The notes beneath the pieces are model-generated. The model saw only the letters and a list, made by a program, of their open reading frames with translations, was not told the DNA's origin and made no database searches. This document shows, piece after piece, positions 34,862 through 46,020 of a DNA stretch of 64,000 bases. Numbering within the stretch: the first letter of the stretch is position 1; each line of letters opens with the position of its first letter. The stretch is from Plumapathes pennacea (taxonomy: Eukaryota > Cnidaria > Anthozoa > Antipatharia > Myriopathidae), in contig OZ038462.1 in assembly GCA_964036295.1 (NCBI GenBank), positions 27,889,759 through 27,953,758 on the forward strand, given 5' to 3'. Made by a program: the position numbers and the translations under genes.

Positions 34862-37219
34862 ACGTCATAACTGAATACGACGTAATGAGCCAGCGCGCGC
34901 ACTTGTCTGTACGTAGTTGTTTCGAATAGACCAGGGCCCAGTTTTTCAAAGCACGATTAGGCTAATCCAGGATTAGGTGTAAACTTTCTTGTCATTCATA
35001 AGCCTGAAAATGTGAAGGTTTTGTCCTGCAACGATTTCCTTGATACGTTTTCAGCTAAAACTAAGATTTTGTGCGCATCCAAGCTGGCCAAGATATTCAA
35101 AATCCATTTTCTTTCGTTACGGCCGTAGATGGTTCACGATGCGCTCTGTATTTAAGGACCTCCCTGAAAATATCTTCGGTGAGCGGAGCACCTTCCTAAA
35201 TATTTCTATTATTCAAGTTATGACGACTATCTTCCTTTTTTCCCAATGTCTATACCACATTCAGTGCTCGCTAAGAAAATCTATATCAGAGGCCTTTTCT
35301 CATATCCAAGGTTGTGACCCGTCAAGACTGGATGCGTGCGCAACCTCCAGGAACTGGTCTATTAGGCCACAAAGCCGGTTGGCTGAGCGTTCTGGTAAAT
35401 CTAGGCCACTGAACGCAAGTTAACTGCTTGCGTTGACTTCTGAACCCATTTGCCCAAAAGTCTGTCCGCGCGCAAGTTCCAATTTTGTCGATCAAGTTTT
35501 GGCGAAGTGTCCTCAGTGTCGTCTCCTTCCCAAACGGCACAACACAAAGCAGCATGCAAATAGCCCAACCCACAGGGTTGCTCGCGGTCTTGTGTGCACT
35601 GTGAAGTGTTATAAGTTCCTTTTCTTCGCATGAAACATTCAATCAAGCTATATCAGTTAATTGCATTGGTTGTCTATCTTTATTGCAAAATCAGATTTTA
35701 AGGTGGCTCCATAGGGTTTTCAGACGCAATTTCGCGTGGGCACCAAAATCACAATGAAATAAAAACCCGACTTTTGTAATTCTCTGGAGGAAATCTGAAT
35801 TTAACAGGAAATCCTAAAATCTCGGAGTAAAAACAGTTTACGATGCGTGCACGGTTCTTCGAGTCACGAAGAAACCAAACTTGAAAGCCTTTCAATCAAA
35901 CTAAGTACACGCCGGCTTTACTTGATCGCCGATCTTTATCACTTTACCGACTTTGAATGTATATAACTCTACTGAATTAGTTTGAAAGTATTGTTTCTGC
36001 ACATCCTGTCAGGCCAATATAACTAAACAAACAACACAACGATGAAGAAGTTCTACAATTCAGATTTTATTCTGTTTAACTTTGAAATGAACAGCCGTCA
36101 CAAACGCGGCTCGAACGGTCATTTCGGCAATCATCAGTTGCAATGGACAAACCAGTTCATTCGGCCTAGTCACAACACTGACAGCAATTCTTGGAAGTAA
36201 GCAAACTTAGACAGAAATTATTGGCGTTGTTATGAAGCTTTGCAAATCCTACTAACCTGCAGAGTTTGATCCCGTGTCAGTCTGTGGCATATTATCTCAG
36301 GTGAGCAGTCGCAAAACTAAATATTCACGAACTGTACTGAATAAGTATGAATGAACTTGATGGGACACAACTGCCAACAAACTTGTTGGGAGCTAGTGGA
36401 CTAGCATTCGACGGCTTGAACTGACGACTTTCGAACTGTCTTCACGGCTTTGTATTGAAAAGGATTGAGTTGTTGAACAGCTATCACCCTCAAATTGTTC
36501 GAGACTTCGCTAACAGTAGTTTGCACAGCATAATTCGTGGCTGACATATCCAGTACGAGCTTCTCAAGACAGAAATTCAGGAACTGCATGGTGTTTCCTT
36601 TTAGCTTTGCACCAAGAAAACTTGCTGTACTTGCAGGCGTGCGATCGCCGCTTTCTCCTCGTGTTTACATGCACACATTACGGCTAACGCATACGCCCTT
36701 GTCGATCTTGTCAAGTCATTATTTTGCATTTGATGGCGCAATACGCACGTAAAATATCAAGTTTTTCTTTGCATTTTTCTCGAGTTTCCTTCGGTGAATC
36801 TGTCTTAAATTTTGCAGGCAAACGAAGATTATATCCGGTTTTGTAATATTTGATTTTAATGGAAATTTATGGAGCAGAATTTCTTTTATTTGCAAAAAAC
36901 ATAAATTGCCAATTAGCTCGGAATCCGCTCCCCTTACCCCAACTTTTTTTCGCAGTTATGTTTACCTTATACAAATTTCTAAACATACTGAAAGTTTCAG
37001 AAAAATTCACCGAAGAAAACTCGAGAAAATAGAGCAGAAAGTTTGAAAACGGGGTAGAAGACCTTTATTTCAAGGACGTATTGTTTCCATAGAAACCACA
37101 CTAGAGTGACAAAAGTAAGACGTATACGCAACAGACCTTTCGAAACATCTACCCTGCAAATTTGATCAAGAAAGAATATAATGAAATGAAAATATGACGG
37201 TTTTGGTGTCATAAACTAA

Positions 37220-37335
37220 ATACGAGCAAGTGCAGGGACAACCTCGTTCCCAGGCTCTTTCATCTCCCGGGCCCCGCCCCCGAAGAAAGACCCTGGTTCA
37301 GGCTGGTCACGTGTCGGCCAGAATCTGGCCGGTTG
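37220..37335. repeat. Repeat fragment, 'acaacctcgttcccaggctc' type
   Basis: CAACCTCGTTCCCAGGCTCT with CCCGGGCCCCGCCCCCG, then GGTCACGTG and GCCAGAATCTGGCC, looks like an end of a common interspersed element. A related inverted phrase, CCAGGGAACGAGGTTG, occurs at 58705-58720. Confidence 0.5.
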
Positions 37336-37481
37336 CAAAAAAGGAAACCAAGGGAGAGGCCGTTAAGTCGGAAATTTACTTTACTTTGTCTACTGGGGAA
37401 AGAAAAATTTGGATATAAAATTTAACACCTCCCATGTAGTTGGTTAGTTAGTTAGTTACGCTGCGTCTGAACAACAAGTCA

Positions 37482-37722
37482 AGTTGTTGCAGGCCTTGTA
37501 GTTCTGTGGGAGACCACTGCAAAAACGTATGCGGAAAACTGAGCTAATAAGGCACTTCTCGAAACAGCGAAAGAGTTTTACAGCAGCTCGGTGCCACAGA
37601 GCGAAGGTTTGCCGCATTTAATCTGCAGACAATGTGAAAGACGCCTCGACAACTTCAGAGCTTTCAAAAAAGGTCATTTCGAGAGTCAAGGCTCCTTCGG
37701 AAGGGTGAAAAGATGCATTTAA
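37482..37722 (+). pseudogene. Broken cysteine-rich (ZAD-like) zinc-domain fragment
   Basis: Two frames must be combined. The first has CCRPCSSVGDHCKNVCGK and runs into stops. The second, one frameshift later, reads VPQSEGLPHLICRQCERRL and then DNFRAFKK..ESQGSFGRVKRCI before TAA. The pattern of two CxxC pairs with a GDHxKN stretch and RRLxNFxxFK resembles ZAD-type DNA-binding zinc domains. It is a relic of a multicopy gene or transposon, with several lesions. Confidence 0.5.
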
Positions 37723-38217
37723 ATACGAAGGTGCGCTATAAAAGGCCGTTGGCCGCCTCTTTCGACATCAAATTTGCATAATGTTTGTTGAATCGCACGT
37801 GCGTCCACAGCGTTCAGAAGTCGCTCTGTCCATGAAATTTCTCTGCAGCAACTAAAAGTATACCTAAAACTAAACACATACGGGCAACTTTAATGTGGAG
37901 TCCTGGACGGAAGGATTTGAAACGATATTTTTCTCTTGGCTGCCAAAATACATTTTGAATTTCGCGATGCAATACGACCACCAAGCATATTTAATTTTTT
38001 GCTTTGAAGATTATTCTTGGATTTACTCAAATTGCACTCCAAATGAATGTTTATGTGATGGAAAATTGGTGAGGCAACATTATCTTGTTTTGCGTGGTAT
38101 TCAAGTACAAGAAAAACAAAATTTGGACATTTTTGGCTTTCTACTAATTAGGAGCTGTTGTCTCGGTCGCTGTTGATTGACAAGTGGCTCTGCGCTTCCC
38201 TGGGAAGCGCCCTTTTA

Positions 38218-38232
38218 GGCCCCGTTTACACT
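38218..38232 (+). repeat. Left terminal inverted repeat of the RAG1-like transposon
   Basis: GGCCCCGTTTACACT preceded by TTA; exact reverse complement of the right end. Confidence 0.85.
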
Positions 38233-38731
38233 TGAAAACTGTTTCGGATACAAAGTCACGGCCGTTTCGCGCGAGACATTAGTTTCCAGACTACCTCTCT
38301 TTCAATGATCACTTACGCTGAGAACTCGCGGGCGCATAAACAAAGCGATTTTCCGCCATTTTTAAAGTCTTGCAGTGAACCGGCTTTTCTTAAACAAATT
38401 ACTTTCATACGTTCGTAGTTTACAACTTTTACATGTAGTGCCATACTTTTCACGTCTTTCCACGAAGTTTTTTAGCCAGGCAACATTTCTGCACTTTTTT
38501 CACGGCCTTCATGCTCGGTCGTTCGGAACTGACGTCCGTCAATATCGTCCACTAAAGTGGCAGGGAAGAAACTGAAGGAAGGTTTTCTCCTCGACAGGTA
38601 CGTCATTTTCTGAGACTACTACGGTTACTATGTATCTAACTTACTATCAATTCTTTGCAACTATTTTTTTTGCGCAAGGAAACAAGCCGCTGAAAGTGTT
38701 AATTTGTTCGCGTTTTACAGGCCTTTTTAAA

Positions 38732-41700
38732 ATGTCTTTGTGCCCCAGTATCGAGTTTCATCGCAACAAACTGGAACGTTGTTGTCTGGTCTGTGGTGAG
38801 TTTATTAAAAGCCGTGGTTTTTGTGCCAAAAGATTCAGAGACGACCTCCAGAACTGCTTTAGCATTAACGGACAAGAAGACTCGGAATGGCAACCCACGA
38901 AATTCTGCAAGTGTTGCTCGAGTAAGACGTCTAAGTGGAAGGCAAAAGATGGCAAATACCAACACTCAACACAGGTCATGTCATGGACCCCACATACAAA
39001 CGAGTCATGCTCTATTTGTGAATTTTATTTGCAAAGATGTAAAGGTGGAGCCAAGAGAAAAAGCACCAAAGGAAGAGGTCGGCCATCTGGTAACAAGAAA
39101 TTGCAACAACAATCAGCTCGGCAAATGGCCAGTTCAACATTTAAAATTCCTGAAGACATGGTAAAATCATTGTTTCCCAGAACTGCCATGCCACCTCTTG
39201 GCAAAGTCTTGTCTCCAGGCGAATTGATCATCTGCCCCATATGTAGGGAGGTTATGGATGCTCCTGTTCTTGGCCCCTGTGAGCATGCATACTGCTCAAT
39301 ATGTCTGCAGACATGGGCTGAACACTGTCAACAGAATGGTCAGCAGGTTACCTGTCCAGAGTGCAAGTGTGAGCTTCATGAAGCAAACATTTGTCCCCCA
39401 CCAAGGTTGCTGTTACAGCTGATTAATGACACCAAAGCTAGCTGTAGGAATTGCAATAACATTTATGCACTGGATGCAATGGAGCAACATGAGCTCACTT
39501 GCACTAGAGCTAGAGTGCCACTGCAAACCCTCATTCAAGGCCCAGAGAATGTACCCCAAGTTATGTCCAGAAGCTTGGATAAACCTCTGAGCCATGTAGA
39601 GCAACATCTTGTAAGCCGCCTGGTGCAAAGGAAAATCCGCACAGAAGGAAACACAGTGTTATCCCTTGTTACACAGGGCACAGTATGTATTTTCTGCCTT
39701 TTATTCCCAGTGGAATCTAACCACTTTCTCACTGTTAGAAAATACTAAGAACAAGAAAAGTAATTATTACAAATGCAAACATACAATGTTACTAAAATGT
39801 ACAGGAACCTGCAGCTTAGTAGGATGAATTTAACTACCACAAATATATCAATACTTCTTTCTTAGCCTTTGAGCATGGCCATTCTTCACAAGGGAAGAAA
39901 ACCTCAGGTTTCACATCGCACTGTGCAGCGACGGGTCAATCATGTAAAACACCTTTGCACAACTATTTCCGGTGGAGATCCAATATCCCTTGTCACAGCT
40001 GAGATGAGCCAGCTTCCAAAGTCAGAACGACAAGTGCTAATGAAGGATGCTGGCTTCAAACTTGAAGTTCCTGAAGGTGAAGGGCTGGCAATGAAAGCAA
40101 GCCTTGGAATACCATGGAGCAAACTGCGCCACCTAAGAAGGTATAAAACTTTACTACATGAATAAAATGTTTTCCTGGAATGGCTAATCTTTTACTCTTT
40201 TATTGCAGGATGTCATGTTCAGTTTAGTCTGCACACCATTACCAGTAAATTTACTATTACTTGCTGGAAACTATGTTTGAAATCAACCACTTATTGTTTC
40301 AGATGGTTTAGTAGCTGGGGCCTATCTATCCAGAGCGAAAAAAGGGACCGCCTGCTGGCTGGGACTCAGGAGTTGGGCCACATCAACACGGAGAAATTAC
40401 CTTTCACGTTTCCCCTGAAAAAGGGTACAGAAATATGAGCAGCCACATGTGCCTGGATCGATGACCTTGCTGGTGCAATCCAAATGCACCTGGAAGAAAA
40501 CCAGAGGTTAGCAATGTATCATTATTTCACCATGTGGCATGACATTACACTGTTTTGTATGAAAGGCTTTTAGTTATTTTTTCTACATTTCTATGTTTAT
40601 TTCAGATGCAATCGTTTAACATGGCATAATGGGGTGATACCACCCAAGGAAATATGGATAAAGATTGGAGGAGACAAAGGAGGTGGCACCTTCAAAATGT
40701 CATTCCAAGTTGCCAACACTCCATCCCCTAATTCAGCCCAGAACACAGTAGTCTTCAACATCTTTCAAGCCCCAGACTCCTACAGCAACATTAGACTAGC
40801 TCTAGAGAGATATGTGCCACAAGTGGAGCAACTACAACAACTAGTCTGGAAGTAAGTGCCAATTTCATGTTTATGGAGATACAATCTGACTGAAAAAATT
40901 TATAACCTATGCTAATGTACAAATTCACTTTCTTACACAAAGTGGACAACACTGTCAGGGTTCTTAACTTTTTAGGCCACTTGCAAATATTCGCTAGTAT
41001 AACGATTAATTTTCACTAGTATCATAAGTGAAGCCTCTAGCAGTTTCTTTCAAGCAGCTGTTTTCTTTTCAGGCTTCTATAATAAAGATACAGATGTTTA
41101 TTTGCAAATGTGTGCTAGTGGATTTTTGGCTTGCAAACTTTAAAGACCAGCATTTTGAAAGTTGGTGAGCACTGATTTTGAGCCCTGACTGTATCATGAC
41201 AAAATATCCAGATGGCCACAATTAATGGGAGAATGCTCATATAGATATTTATGTGTATTACTTTCCCTTGCAGTGAGAAGAAACTGAAGCTATTTGTATT
41301 TGGGGATTATGCCTTTCTATGCACTTTGTTTGGATTAAGTGGAGCTAGTGGTGAGTAAACCACATCAGTACATGCACTGTAAGTGCAAACCAATATATGT
41401 ATGCTATACTGCATATCACTGTGAGAAGGTACACTAGAAAGTTTGATTTTTGACATTCTCATGTCATTTTGACTGTCAAAATTTAGGTCATCATTGTTGC
41501 CTCTGATGTTGCATCCGCAAGGACGAACTAGCAGTTCCACCAGAAATCAGAGGAAAGAAGGAAAAAAGAACACTTGAGAGTCTGGAAAATACCCACAAGG
41601 AATTTGTGGCCGCAGGAGCACACCTCCAGTCAACAAAGATGTTCTACAATGCCATCCACCTCCCTCTGTTTAAGATTCCATTGATTCAAGTAAGTTCATA

Positions 41701-43666
41701 TTATACTATACAGTACAAGGATGTTACAGGTAAAAGAAAGTATCTTTATAATCAAGTTTTAATTATAAAACCTAAAACTAACTCTGTTGCTTGACGTTTG
41801 TCAAATTTAGATTTGCATTCCTGGACTTCATATCAGCCTGGGGATATTTAAACGCCTGCATGTGCTCCTTGTACAAGAGCTTGATCAGTTAGATCTTCTG
41901 ATTGCAAACAACACTGCACAAGATGGAAAGAAGGTAAGACTTTTCCTTGATCATCTGGAAACAGTGAAAACAATTTAAAAGTAAGGTAAATGTGTTTGCA
42001 CATTTCAACAGGCTGGTGAAGTTGAGTTTCAGAAATACACAGAAACTCTTGGGAAGATTCATATGGGCCAGAAACACCTGGATGACCTTCAGCAGGAACT
42101 CCATGATGTGAACACACTGGCATACTACCTCAATCTTCAGGATGAGAGTGTAAAAGTGCAAACTCAGCTGAACTACCTCCAGTGCAGGGAAACTGAACTC
42201 AAGAAAATGATTGAACAACAGGTTTGTATACCAGAGGACCAAATTGCAGCTATACTTGCAAACGTTTCACATAAGAAGGAGAAATGAAAACTGAAGTCTG
42301 ATTTCTTTTGCATTTAAAATGGCATTTGCCTACACTGTTTGGATGTAACAACCTTTTTGGGATTGACTACACACTAAGTACTGTACAGCTGTATATTCAT
42401 TTGTTTTATTACCAGTTTATAAGTATGCTAATTTATTGCAGGAGGAATCACTTAAAACACTTAAAGGCAAGCTGAAATTTGTAGGGGGAAGTGGCCCATG
42501 CAATAGGGCATTGGAACAAGCATTGAATGACATGCATGTTCAACGTCAAGCCTATCATGGTGGAGAGTTTGTTGGTAATCATGTGGACAAGTGTCTAAAG
42601 GTAAACCATCTGGAGAAAACAGTTATGCAACAAATCTTTCGGTATCCCTATTTACTTGTTTTAATCTTCTAAATGTATGGACCATTAAAAAAAAACATAT
42701 GCTCAACCCTCTGATAAAAGTCCCACATTGATTTGGAAATGTACTGATACCTGCACATGATAAATGCTTTGTCTTTAGCTGGTCCACACTTCATGTTATT
42801 AAAAAAACAGTTGTTCACAAATAAAAATAATGTAAACAGCATTTGGTGGTTCAACTATAGAACAATAACATTGTGATTAACTACTAACTCTAGATTTTTC
42901 AACAGCCTCAAAACATTGACAAGATTACCAAGTCATGGCTGGGAGTAATTAGTGAGTTGTGTCCAGAGCTACTTCCAAGATCTAACAATGTGAAGAACAG
43001 ATTCAGAAACTTGTTTCTTGCGTTTTCGTGCTGTCACGCGGTCTACAATAGCGGACAGAGGATTACTGACAGTGAAATCAAGAAGCTGGGTAAAGTACTA
43101 TAACCATGCCGTCTCAGATCACAACGTTCACCGATATTAGACACTTGGTATTTAGTTAGTTGTTTTTTGAAAAAACCGGCCTATTAAAATCTTCTCTTGC
43201 AAACTTACACTAAATATTAACAATCACCTCTTTATCATCGGTTTCTTCTCATCAACGGAGTAAGATGATTAGGCAAACCTAACCGTTTAAATGATATGGC
43301 AAGGAGACCGAACAACTCAGATACAATGTAATGACAAATTCATCACTTACATTTTCACAGGCGAGGACATCCAGTACTTCATGACTGTTTACAGGGCTAC
43401 AGCAAACTCCAGTCATCGTTAAGATGCACATCCTAGAAGACCACGTTACTGATTTTATTTCAGATTTCAAAGTTGGACTGGGCTTTCTCGGAGAGCAAGG
43501 AGGGGAATCGATCCACAAGAAGTTCAACGAGCTCGAAAGAACCATGTGCATGCCAAATTCTCTTCAGCGGTTTGAGGCTATACTCAAAGAACATCATCGA
43601 CAGACCTTTCCAGCTAATGTGGCGAAGGCTCCAAAACCCAAGAGCAGGAATCTAAAGGAGGAATAA
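38732..43666 (+). pseudogene. RING-finger, RAG1-N-terminal-like protein with D-D-E core, decayed
   Basis: Exons (phase consistent): 38732-39682, 39866-40140, 40303-40506, 40606-40851, 41274-41350, 41487-41689, 41811-41933, 42012-42221, 42442-42600, 42906-43089, 43361-43666; about 978 codons. A non-coding exon may end at 38597. N-terminus: CCLVCGEF, FCKCCSSK, SWTPHTNESCSICEFY and GGAKRKS follow the order of cysteine pairs and the KRK stretch in the RAG1 non-core region. A C3HC4 RING follows (CPICREVMDAP, GPCEHAYCSICL, CPECKCEL), then a CxxC..H..C finger as in RAG1. The core has GGDKGGG (D about 500), LFVFGDYAF (D about 570), CIPGLHISLGIFKRL, a coiled-coil stretch, and GEQGGESIHKKF (E about 926). 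Lesions: TGA at 40436-40438, TGA at 41504-41506, and one extra A at 43404-43406. The stop TAA (43664-43666) overlaps an AATAAA. Confidence 0.75.
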
Positions 43667-44039
43667 AGCCCTGTGAAGTTGAACTTGAAATGATCACCAT
43701 CGATCCTTGATGAACATAATCAAACGCTGAGGGCATATTTATGTTCATGTCAATTTCAATCATATTTCTTGTACAGCCCAGGTTTTACAGTACAAAGCAA
43801 AACCTGTAAACGAACCAAATCCAAATGATCAATCGATTCAAAGTATAAAATTGGCGAGACGAAACAGCCGTGGCGATCGTAATCGCCGTGAATAAAATCG
43901 AATGATTTGTTTTCAGAAATTGCTCAAAACAAGACTTTGCAGATTGATCGACTGTTCCAGTGTAAGAACCCCAGATAAATGATCAGGGGGAAAAATAGTT
44001 GCAAGACTCTTAACAAAGAAAAGGGGAAAAACAATGTTT

Positions 44040-44130
44040 AACGAGGACTTATATCACTCACCTTCGGATCGCTGATGCTTCCATCTTCATCAAACTGCCT
44101 CCTTTTTCCCACACAAAACAAAAGCTGATT
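44040..44130 (-). other. Possible small antisense exon in the transposon's right side
   Basis: On the minus strand, codons reading RRQFDEDGSISDPK end at a good 5' splice site (CCGAAG then GTGAGT, about 44065-44059). The frame looks like an acidic loop. No partner exon was found, so this is only a candidate second gene of the element. Confidence 0.2.
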
Positions 44131-44556
44131 CTGCTAGGATTTGTTATTCACCGCGCTAGAAAAAACCTTTGATTGCGACGACAGCAACAGAGAATAACGA
44201 TCCATAAACGGTGAAGCACATGTTACATCCGAGAAGACAGGCGAGCACAATATCGACGGCCCTTTCCGATAAAATATTGATTGAACAACAGCCTGTCGTA
44301 CGTCATGAATCGCTCGCGCATGAAATGATCGAGCGCCCTCGAACAGTTTGACGGAGAAGAAGTCTGGAACCGAATGTCACGAATTTGGCCTGCTGAAACG
44401 CGGGCCGTGAAGTATCCGGATACAAAGTTCCCACTTTCGATTCCGGATTCGTTTTCTCTCCGGATTCACTAAAAATGACCCCGTATTCACAAAAACTAGT
44501 GTAAACGCTTTCACGAATTCGGAAACAAATGCCTCGAATCCGGATAAATTCGCTCT

Positions 44557-44571
44557 AGTGTAAACGGGGCC
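44557..44571 (-). repeat. Right terminal inverted repeat of the RAG1-like transposon
   Basis: AGTGTAAACGGGGCC followed by TTA. A second copy of AGTGTAAACG lies about 60 bp further in (44499-44508). Confidence 0.85.
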
Positions 44572-44639
44572 TTATAGGAAGCTTGCCAAAAAGCGTGGCT
44601 GATTTGTGTCGTTTGTGCTTTCTGTTTTGATTTGACAAA

Positions 44640-44790
44640 CGACAAATTTCTTCAAATTATATTTTTACATGTATGCAAATGCGTGTGCTTTGTACAGTAG
44701 CTTGGCATTTTTGGCCTGTGTGTTCTGTTTACAGTGTAAATTTTGAGATAATTTTTGTAATAACATTGTCAGACTGCTATTTGATCACCA
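44640..44790 (+). repeat. Dispersed repeat, second copy at 48890-49030
   Basis: Shared phrases: TTATATTTTTAC, TGTATGCA, GTAGCT, TTTTGGCCTGTG / ATTTGGCCTGTG, TGTTCTGTTTAC, GTGTAAATTTTGAG and GTAATAACATTGTCAGACTG. Both copies lie in this spacer in the same orientation. Confidence 0.75.
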
Positions 44791-45094
44791 TATATGGACA
44801 GATCTCCTAGGGGATTGTACTTCAGGGCATATGAACAATATGAGTTTGATAATTAAAAGGAAGTAGACAAGAGTAAATTTAATTGCTTTTGGATAGGAAT
44901 TTATAAGTCATTTTTAATCTGAGTGTGCCATTACCTTTTTATCACACATGAGTTCCTGTTTTTGTTTACTTATTGTCAAGTACAGCACATGTAAAATGAC
45001 AAAATCCCATGTGATGGCTAATTTTCTTGTCATTTTTATACTGTACCTATAAAAGTCTGTGGAACATGCACGGGTAAACTGGATTTCAGGGAAC

Positions 45095-45494
45095 GATTTT
45101 TGGCTGGCGTTCACAAGTTCATCGTCATAAGCGTAAACAAATGTTTGATGGATTCGATTATATTTAATGGACATCGCTACAGGATTGCAAATAACTCTGT
45201 CGCCGCTAATTATTTAGCCCCGACGAACTTTCTGTGGCGACACGACTAAGTACCTCTGGGAAGATACCAGGCCAAAAACGGACGCCAAAGCCATGACGAA
45301 CTTTTGCCGTAAACAATGATGATTGAGCCCCGGTATTTCCGGTATTTCCGGAGTGTTGTAACGCATTAATTCTTTATAGTAACAGCATCAAAGAACAGAT
45401 TTCCAGTCACACACACTGAATACTCTTATGATAAAATGGCTCCAGAGAAACTCGATTCAGCCCCCCACAATTCCCAACCCCCACCCCCTCTCAA

Positions 45495-45535
<41 letters not shown>

Positions 45536-46020
45536 GCAACCCTGTTTGCTGTTTTTTTGCTTAGTGATTTTATTCCTTGTCCACCTCTTCAACAGGGCAA
45601 TGCATAACGAAAAAAACAAAAAAACAAAAAAACAAAAAAACAAAATGTCCGAAACGGTCGAAAACTCGACAGGAGACTACATACCAAACTTGAAACCGAA
45701 ACGGCTGTAACAATTTCCTATTTGTGACAGAGTGATAGGAAAACGGAAACCAAAGCTACGATGACCTTTAGCCATAAAACAATGGCGATTTATGCTTTAC
45801 ACTGTACATGACATCTGTTGGCTCAAAATGTGCTTCTGCTTATCGCACAATGCCTGTTGAAATGTTTCTTCCATTCGATTTTTGGCTTGCGTTCTTAAGT
45901 TCACCGTCATAGCCGTACACAAATGTTTGATGGATTCCGATTATATTTAATGGCTACCGCTACAGGGTTGCAAATAACTCTGTCGCCGCTAATTATTTAG
46001 TCCCGACGAACTTTGGGCAC
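45095..46020 (+). repeat. Direct repeat pair (45100-45245 and 45876-46015)
   Basis: Both copies contain ACAAATGTTTGATGGATTC, GATTATATTTAATGG, TTGCAAATAACTCTGTCGCC and GCTAATTATTTAG..CCGACGAACTTT. A third, inverted copy lies at 62178-62316 in the plexin intron. Confidence 0.75.
45497..45535. repeat. CA microsatellite
   Basis: A run of about 19 AC dinucleotides. An A7C-type run (AAAAAAAC units) follows at 45609-45643. Confidence 0.9.

Larger units (their letters stand above)
34862..38214. other. Spacer between the WD40 gene and the RAG1-like transposon
   Basis: No intact gene was recognised. A MITE-end phrase GGGCCCAGTTTTTCAAAGCA with GATTAGGCTAATCC (34935-34970) also occurs at 19494-19530. 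Short inverted arms, CTCGAGTTTCCTTCGGTGAA and TTCACCGAAGAAAACTCGAG, lie at 36779-36798 and 37006-37025. A zinc-finger-like pseudogene piece and a repeat fragment are listed separately. The WD40 promoter should lie at the left end. Confidence 0.45.
38218..44571 (+). mobile_element. RAG1-N-terminus-like TIR transposon (N-RAG-TP type), 6354 bp
   Basis: The ends GGCCCCGTTTACACT (38218-38232) and AGTGTAAACGGGGCC (44557-44571) are perfect 15-bp inverted repeats. They are flanked by TTA on both sides (38215-38217 and 44572-44574). Sub-terminal blocks also match in inverted order: CGGATAC..TCACGGCC..GTTTC..TTCCAGACT occurs near 38250-38310 and, reversed, near 44370-44420. The right side has about 130 extra bases. 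The interior holds one multi-exon plus-strand gene (38732-43666). GG ends with TTA duplications resemble PIF/Harbinger rules, whereas the encoded protein looks RAG1-like; the superfamily is therefore open. Confidence 0.8.

Noticed and set aside
35040-35646. Overlapping open frames of 66-127 codons on both strands
   Set aside because: They overlap one another in several frames, have no known motif, and lie in spacer sequence.
38218-44571. Reading the RAG1-like gene as an intact host immune recombinase
   Set aside because: Terminal inverted repeats, target duplications, two nonsense codons and a frameshift show a decayed transposon copy, not a working host gene.
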